Made by a program: the position numbers and the translations under genes. DNA of 64,000 nt from Solenopsis invicta (taxonomy: Eukaryota; Arthropoda; Insecta; Hymenoptera; Formicidae): assembly GCF_016802725.1 (NCBI RefSeq), contig NC_052675.1, positions 8,941,622 through 9,005,621 of the forward strand. The letters are read 5' to 3'. Position 1 is the stretch's first letter, and each line of letters opens with the position of its first letter. Below the pieces are notes generated by a model, which saw nothing but the letters and a program-made list of their open reading frames with translations, ran no database searches and was not told where the DNA came from. Shown one piece after another: positions 57,864 through 64,000 of this stretch.

Positions 57864-60540
57864 ATGTCACGTTTATTGTTGAGAAAAAGTCGCAACGTTT
57901 CCCAATTCCAGATGACGAGACACTTAGTGACTGATCCAAAGTATGGATTTTTAAAACAATTAGGTATCAATATCGAAAATCCTGGTCTCTACGACGGAAA
58001 GTGGGGTGGATCTGGCAAGGTATGTAATGTTGATTTAGTCTTATCAAGATAGATAATGGTACATTGTGAATGCTAAGAAAAAATTTTAAATCACATAACA
58101 GCACGGCGAAACGTTAGGTGATAGGATACACCGCAAATAAATAATTATATAAAATTAATAGAATTGACATAAAATATAGTTGGTAGAGTCGATATCGCCG
58201 GCGACCGGCAAAGTGATAGCGAAGGTCCGCGAGTCCACACCGCAAGAAGCTTGCAATGCTGTAACGGAAGCACGTAAAGCGTGGCCAAAATGGGCATCTA
58301 TTCCGATGCCAGCCAGGGGCGATATCGTACGTCAGATTGGGGATGAGCTCAGGAAAAATTTGGAGCCATTAGGACGCTTAGTATCCTTGGAAATGGGTAA
58401 ACTTATTATTTCAAGCATTGAGATTTTACTCTCTGTAACAGCCTGTATAGTTACAGTATATCAAAATATCTAAGTAATTATTTAGAGATAGGGACCATTG
58501 CAATTACGAAAATTATGCATAGAAGCTTTATTGTAGACAATTTCAAGAGCTTTATTTTTTATTTAATCTTTTTTTTGTAAAATAAATATTTTTTAAAATA
58601 ATTAAAAAAAAATTTTAATTTTTACCAACTTTTTATAATTATAACTTTTTAACGAAGAGTGAGCTACGACTATAAAACTTGTTGGAGGTTACTCCGGGTT
58701 ATGCGCTTGATAACATATGTCAAGGTCAAAATTATTGGAGGATGGTCCCTATCTTTAAATAATTACCAATGTCTATAGTGTAGATCCGTTTGTAATTAAC
58801 GTAGAGTGCATCATGCCGTAGGAAAGATATTGCCGGAGGGTATAGGCGAGGTCCAGGAGTTCATCGACATATGCGATTACGCAGTCGGCTTGTCGCGGAC
58901 GTTATCCGGTACTGTATTCCCGTCGGAGAGAAAGAGCCACACGCTCTTAGAGACGTGGAATCCCTTAGGCGTAGTTGGTGTTATCTCCGCGTTCAATTTT
59001 CCCATAGCGGTAAATATAATTTTTAGAGAATCTTGCGATCACTCCTCGTCTTCAGAGCTTGTAATTCACCGATCGTCGTGTCTTAAGGTATACGGCTGGA
59101 ACAGTGCTATCGCTTTGGTTTGTGGTAACACCATCGTCTGGAAAGAGGCGTCAAGTACACCTCTAGTAGCTATCGCGACCACCAGGATAATGGCGAGTGT
59201 CTTGGAACGTAATGGTATCCCAGGCTCCGTTGCATCCTTGATCACAGGTGGACCGGATATCGGGGAGACTCTGGTGAACGACAAACGGTTAGTTCTGATT
59301 TAGATTTATTACATTATTGTCCTACATGTCGTGTTGAGAATAGATGACAACGTTTGTCGTATTAGGGTACCTCTCGTTTCGTTCACTGGAAGCACGAACG
59401 TAGGAAGACAAGTAGCTCTCAAGGTTCAGCAAAGATTTGGAAGATCTCTGCTGGAGCTTGGCGGTAACAATGCATTAATAGGTGCGTATCTCCTTATATC
59501 AATTCTGCTTGTGCTGTGTATAACACATTCTCCTTTGTCAACAGTCGCAGAGGATGCCGATTTAGAAATGGCAGTGAGGGCAGCGGTCTTTTCATGCGTT
59601 GGGACAGCTGGACAAAGGTGTACCACCACCAGGAGATTAATATTGCACAAGAAAATAAAGGACGAATTCCTAGGTGAGTGTAAATATAAATAAGGAAACA
59701 TTTAGTCTATCATATGTTACATAGAAATTTTTAGGGAAACTGAAAACGGCATATAAGAGCATATTAGAAAGAGTCGGAGACCCGTTGGATGACGGTGTCC
59801 TATACGGACCGATGCACAATCAAGCAGCGGTCGATGCATACAAGGTATATGCATCATTTTTTTTTAAGCAAAGTACCACATTGATTAAAAATTCATTCGC
59901 TCCTTTAATACGTACAGGAAAAAGAACCTTTTGATTAATCCAACGCTTTTCACTGCAGGCTGCAATTCAGAAGGCTGTGGAAGCCGGTGGCACGATAGAA
60001 TTCGGTGGAAAGCAAATAGAGCGACCCGGTTTTTATGTTGAGCCGACGATCATCTCGGGTTTACCCGCTGGTGCAGAGGTGGTACAACAGGAAACTTTCG
60101 CCCCAATCGTTTACATCCTAGAGGCAAACTCTTTTGAGGAAGCTATCGATCTTAACAACGGCGTGGAGCAAGGACTGAGCAGTAGTCTCTTTACTAGAAG
60201 TATCCAAAATGTATTTCAGGTAAATATATACCTAGTATGTTGTGCTAATAAGTGCGTTGCAACGCCATATAAACTGATTTACGCAACATATTTGAGCTCA
60301 TTTATCAAATGTTTATTTGTCACACAGTGGATCGGTCCACACGGATCAGATTGCGGAATAGTTAACGTCAACATCGGCACCAGCGGCGCCGAGATAGGCG
60401 GTGCGTTTGGTGGTGAAAAGGCCACAGGCGGAGGTCGCGAGAGTGGAAGCGACGCCTGGAAACACTATATGCGGCGTGGCACCGTTACGGTCAATTATGG
60501 AAACGAGCTACCTCTGGCTCAAGGCATCAAGTTCGAATAA
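57864..60540 (+). CDS. ALDH7A1: ALDH7A1, alpha-aminoadipic semialdehyde dehydrogenase (antiquitin)
   Basis: Nine exons: 57864-58019, 58180-58396, 58822-59009, 59088-59287, 59366-59481, 59545-59673, 59735-59844, 59959-60219, 60328-60540; 529 aa (human 539). The enzyme oxidises alpha-aminoadipic semialdehyde in lysine breakdown with NAD+, and also betaine aldehyde. Seen: SLEMGK, WNPLGVVGVISAFNFPIAVYGW, FTGSTNVG (NAD fold), LLELGGNN with the general-base Glu, GTAGQRCTT with the catalytic Cys, and the C-terminal FGGEKATGGGRESGSDAWK. The start MSRLLLRKSRNVSQFQ gives a basic N-terminus suited to a mitochondrial signal; in-frame ATGs at 57714 and 57831 are possible longer starts. It follows XPO6 by about 565 bp and converges with METTL5, stop to stop 34 bp. 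Confidence 0.95.
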
Positions 60541-60574
60541 ATTAAACATGTGTATTTTTTTTTTCTTCAAAAAA

Positions 60575-61280
60575 TCAGCGCTTTAATTCAAATCGTATAA
60601 AATCCACCTGAATATCGACGGACGCTTTTCTGTGAAATTTGTAAGCCTTTGGCAAGTCATATCTGAGTTCGGCTATCACCGTTCCTGTCGCACCAAGCTG
60701 CGTCGCCTTCGATAAGACATAATCCCGCGTGCTGCTTTTATGCAGAGAATAAACCGCATTGGACGAAAGCCTGATTGCCATCTCCAAAAACTTCATGTCG
60801 ATGCCGGCATTGTTTTTGGTGCCGAAAGGTGGATTCATTATAACAGTATCAAAGTATTTTTCAAATTTTCCTGTAACGTAAACACTCTACATATTTTGTA
60901 ATCTGTAATAAATATGAAATATTTATATACATATAGATACCTGGTAAATATTGTAGTACGTCGCACTGCACAATCTCGACGAAGAGTTCTATGTCACTGC
61001 AATTTCTGTAATGAATATCAACTGCGTCAGAATCTATCTCAAATCCAACTACATATTCAGCACCAAGCATTTTGGCGCCCAATGACAATGTGCCACATCC
61101 AGAGCCTAAATCTGCCACGCTTTTATCTTTTATATCGTCAAAGTGCGTCTGTGCAGTGTACAACAAATGCGACGCGATATGTGCACTGGTGGCATATTGC
61201 TCAAGCGAGACTTTTGGATTTTCAAACACGTCCAATTGCTGCAGATATTCCTCTAATTGACGAAGTCGAAGTCCAGCCAT
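60575..61280 (-). CDS. METTL5: METTL5, 18S rRNA N6-methyladenosine methyltransferase
   Basis: Two exons on the minus strand, 61280-60941 and 60870-60575; 211 aa (human 209). With TRMT112 it methylates one adenosine of 18S rRNA. SAM-binding motif I is DLGSGCGTLSLGA, followed by GFEIDSDAV; the amino-methyltransferase motif IV is IMNPPFGTKNNAG, at the start of exon 2. N-terminal LEEYLQQLDVFENPKVSLEQYAT is typical of the family. The stop lies 34 bp from the ALDH7A1 stop, so the 3' UTRs must overlap. Confidence 0.95.
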
Positions 61281-61451
61281 TATTTACTTAAAGGCAGTCA
61301 ACTGTGATTCTTCTACAGAGAATCTTACTGCAACAAATATCTATATAAAAAGGTGATTTAATTCCTTGACAAATAAAATTCTTGTTACTGATATATGATC
61401 CTTAATAACACTGAATTGCTTATATACATCTGCACATTCAGTACAGGCGAT

Positions 61452-61910
61452 TTATTTATTGTCAAATCTAGGCAGAACTGGTAATATCAGATTTCCAAAG
61501 GAAGAATCCTGGGTAACAAAGTAACCAAACGAAGCGGCATGTGCATTGTGCAATGCTGCTCTTTGGGAGGCACTCATCGCTATACCATCGTTAGACTGTC
61601 CACTCTGTAAAAACACATCAATAACATTAAGCGAAACAAAAAAACACCTCGACTATTATTGACACTTGCTATATTTGATGCAGAGCCAGTTGACGAGACT
61701 CCCAGCGACGTGTTTAAGCTTGGCGCAACCCCTTGCTTCAGTAACATCTGCTTTTTCAGCTGCAGCTCCTCCAAGATTTTTCTATTCTGCAATTCTATAA
61801 ATTAAACAAAATTAGGGATTTGAAATGGAAATGAATGTGCAAAATACAAGACAAGAGGGTATTGCATTCCCATTAAAATTACCTCTGGAGTTTGGTTGTG
61901 AAAAAGCCAT
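61452..61910 (-). CDS. INIP: SOSS complex subunit C (INIP)
   Basis: Three exons: 61910-61883, 61794-about 61664, 61604-61452; about 103 aa (human 104). INIP joins INTS3 and SSB1/2 in the SOSS complex, which binds single-stranded DNA at breaks and supports checkpoint and repair. Seen: LEELQLKKQMLLKQG at the N-terminus, and a C-terminal block with AALHNAHAASFGYFVTQDSS then FGNLILPVLPRFD, matching the family end. The second donor is uncertain: agt|gtcaat at 61663 keeps the phase but is weak, while a better looking gaggtg nearby would shift the frame and give an intron of only about 43 bp. Same strand as METTL5, 171 bp downstream of it in map order. Confidence 0.85.
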
Positions 61911-63429
61911 CAAACTTACATAAATAGTTCAATATTATTCAAATCCACGACGCGACGCCGTGCGTATAAGTTGTGTTTATTAAGTATTAAACTTCTTTAC
62001 TTCCTTCTGACCAGTGGATTCCCGATTGCAAATCGAAGTACCACGTGATCCAATTTTTATCGTCGAACTTCCAAGCTTCTATCGTAATACTATTTAAATT
62101 TATTAAACTTAACCTTCTCAGGTCTGAGAAATAAATTGATCTTTTGCATTCATGATTTTGTTTCGAAGCGCCTCTATGTCTGTAGAATGTGAACCTTTGA
62201 ACTACATAGCCAAAGTTTTGGCAACAGGTTATCTACGATTTTGTGGTTCTCTTCCAAAAATAAGGAAGAGATTGGTAGATACAAAGATAAACAATCAATC
62301 TATCAGACGTTTTTGTCTATCTAATGTACATACATACTTCGCGACTATAGTTAATAATTTTTAATTTAACATTGTTAATTTTAAATGATTTAAGGATTAA
62401 CTAGTTTTTTTTTAAACACAAACTTTATTTATAACTTTTTTTCTAGTTAAAAATTTATATAAAAGAAAAATACATTTCTACATAAAAGCAATATATCTTT
62501 ATTATTTTATGTAACTTAATTTAAAAATAAAATAATAATAATTATTTTTTAAAGTTAAATTACTCAAAACAATTATATCATCAAACAAATTTATTTTGAG
62601 CAGTTTAACTTTAAAACATTATAAATTTTTAAATCTAATAGAAGGATATTTTTCAAGACGGACTTTTAATTTATTTAATTTTAATTTTGAATTGAGTTAA
62701 TTTTTGGTTCATGTAACTTTTAACGTTAAGCCATTAATCATTTATTTATAAGCCATTAATTTTAACTTAATTTAGTTTAAAAAATCAAGTGATAATAGCG
62801 TTTCGCACCGGTCCAATATCTCGGACAGAGAGAATTGACTAATCGCATTTTAACAATTCGACCAACTGATTAATGCGATTGATCAATTCTCTCTATCTGA
62901 AATTTTGGATCGACTGATTTCTAACATTGTAAAACCTAAAATTTGAATTTATCGTTTCAACCAGTTGCTTCAATGGTTGGTTGTAGCCATTCTTCTTTTA
63001 ATTTTTCAATTGCCTTTTAGCGAATTCGGTCGGATGCGCTAGTATGCACTAGTGCATATTAAAGCCGTTGTACATTGATCTAGTAAAAATAAACTGCAAA
63101 TATCTCGACTGGCAAAATTTTTAATACTTGTATCTTATCAAATAACATAAAAGAGAAAATTTTATAATTTAATCTGTTTATATATTTATACTGACAATGA
63201 ACACACATCTTACATCAATTCATGTACGTTGACTTTAATGTGCACCAGTGCACACTGTGCAGTCCAACCAAATTCGCTATTTATTTGTTTAATTTCATTA
63301 CTCTTTTTTTTGACAAATTCAGTCAAGTTTTAATAGTAGCTTGTATTTCTTCATATTTCCGCAGATATTCCCGCAATATCTAAAAATATAAGCAAAATAT
63401 TTGATTTCTGCATTGTATCAATAAGTGAC
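61911..63429. other. AT-rich intergenic, one MITE
   Basis: Holds a hairpin repeat at 62813-62908 and short AT-rich frames. A 70-codon frame at 62152-62364 (MILFRSASMSVECEPLNYIA..) has no recognisable family and I do not call it a gene. A repeated word agtgcacattaaag / ctttaatgtgcaccagtgcac occurs in inverse at 63051-63065 and 63234-63254. Confidence 0.4.
62813..62908. repeat. 96-bp hairpin MITE
   Basis: ccaatatctcggacagagag..aatcgcatt is matched in inverse by aatgcgattgatcaattctc..aaattttgg. Arms of about 37 bp, loop about 20 bp. Confidence 0.7.
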
Positions 63430-63459
63430 AGTGTGCTAAAAAATAATTATATTTTCCAT

Positions 63460-63800
63460 CATGCCATGCGATGATGCTTTTAAATTAGCAAAAAGAATTA
63501 TGAAACCTTATTCTAGTACAAACTGGATATATAAAAAGAAAAATTTCAATTATCGACTTTTTAGAGCACGAAGGAGTCAAAAATGCTTTGAAAATTTTTA
63601 CAAATAAATGGAGAATATTTCACACAGCTATCAGTATGTACCAGAAACCGCTGATTTAATTGTAACAGCCTCAATTTGTCTATACAATTATATATATATT
63701 GAAAGAAACAACGCAGTGAATATCACGAAAAATAATTTGTATAAAATATTGTATTGTGTACAAAGTTTATTTTTCCTAAATTTTACTGTTATCAATTGAT
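63460..63800 (+). pseudogene. PIF/Harbinger (HARBI1-like) transposase 3' fragment
   Basis: From the ATG at 63461 the frame reads CDDAFKLAKRIMKPYSSTN.. then NFNYRLFRARRSQKCFENF, and in the next frame WRIFHTAI followed (after another shift) by PETADLIVTASICLYNYI. This is the end of the DDE_4 transposase of Harbinger elements (D.AF.L...IM.PY.. ..FNYRLSRARR.VENAFG....RWRIF..... PE....IV.A...LHN.). At least two frameshifts. Upstream catalytic part absent. Confidence 0.75.
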
Positions 63801-64000
63801 TGAACAGATAGATATGCCATCCTGCTTTAACGCTTTGCACTCGTGCTCCTTGTAGTAGGGATCACCTATAAATTTAAATAACATAATTATATTCAGATAC
63901 AGTATTTTTAATCACTGCGTAGAAAAATAAAAAAAAAAGTTTTTCCCAGAAAAATACAATAAAAAAAAAACAATTACAATAATAAGATAATAGTATTAAT

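Noticed and set aside
62152..62364. 70-codon frame upstream of INIP
   Set aside because: No domain, no splice or poly(A) context, AT-rich surroundings; not separable from chance.
1..64000. CRISPR arrays, bacterial operons or phage genes
   Set aside because: All real genes have spliceosomal introns and animal homology; no regularly spaced direct repeats of CRISPR type are present.

Overview
This is a eukaryotic, AT-rich, intron-bearing window that looks like an insect nuclear chromosome. The short introns, the gene set, the TE mix (Tc1/mariner, P-element, PIF/Harbinger, BEL/Pao, Copia-like, CACTA-like) and the isoprenyl diphosphate synthase paralogs fit a hymenopteran, probably an ant. The species-group call is inference; insect is fairly safe.

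Left gene block (0.6-8.3 kb): CFAP45 (+), NPRL2 (-) and the WD40 ribosome-biogenesis factor Notchless/NLE1 (+), all apparently intact. NPRL2 and NLE1 are divergent across a 274-bp promoter interval.

Repeat-rich block (8.4-23.4 kb): a 2.69-kb foldback Tc1/mariner element (9246-11936) whose arms are inverted copies of its own 3' half, a half copy of it (16863-18018), a possible Harbinger-type element with 3-bp TSD (13577-16458), many hairpin MITEs including three side by side, a P-element-like transposase remnant, a Cys-rich ORF inside an inverted repeat, and an unrecognised basic 128-aa ORF.

Isoprenoid block (23.7-40.6 kb): an intact but very divergent GGPP-synthase-like gene (302 aa) that lost its IPP-binding residues while keeping both Asp-rich motifs; an FPP-synthase pseudogene on the minus strand (32082-33506); and an intact FPP-synthase paralog on the plus strand (37483-39796, 346 aa) in which the two aromatic residues that cap product length are Ala-Ala. 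The two FPPS copies sit in arms of a large inverted duplication, separated by a decayed BEL/Pao retroelement. P-element transposase fragments lie in both arms and a 871-bp solo-LTR-like insertion sits in intron 1 of the intact copy. This is the part most likely to hold undescribed biology: a candidate terpenoid (pheromone or defence) locus.

CACTA-like transposon (43637-51367): 7.7 kb, matched inverted ends, arrays of TGACGTCA-like motifs near both ends, and two minus-strand genes: a 7-exon DUF4806-like gene and a 695-aa transposase ORF. The DUF4806 stop and the transposase ATG are in the same frame with only two codons between them.

Right gene block (52.9-61.9 kb): exportin-6 (+, 16 exons), ALDH7A1 (+, 9 exons), METTL5 (-) and SOSS-C/INIP (-), all with open frames across predicted splice sites. 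The window ends with a broken PIF/Harbinger transposase 3' end (63.4-63.8 kb).
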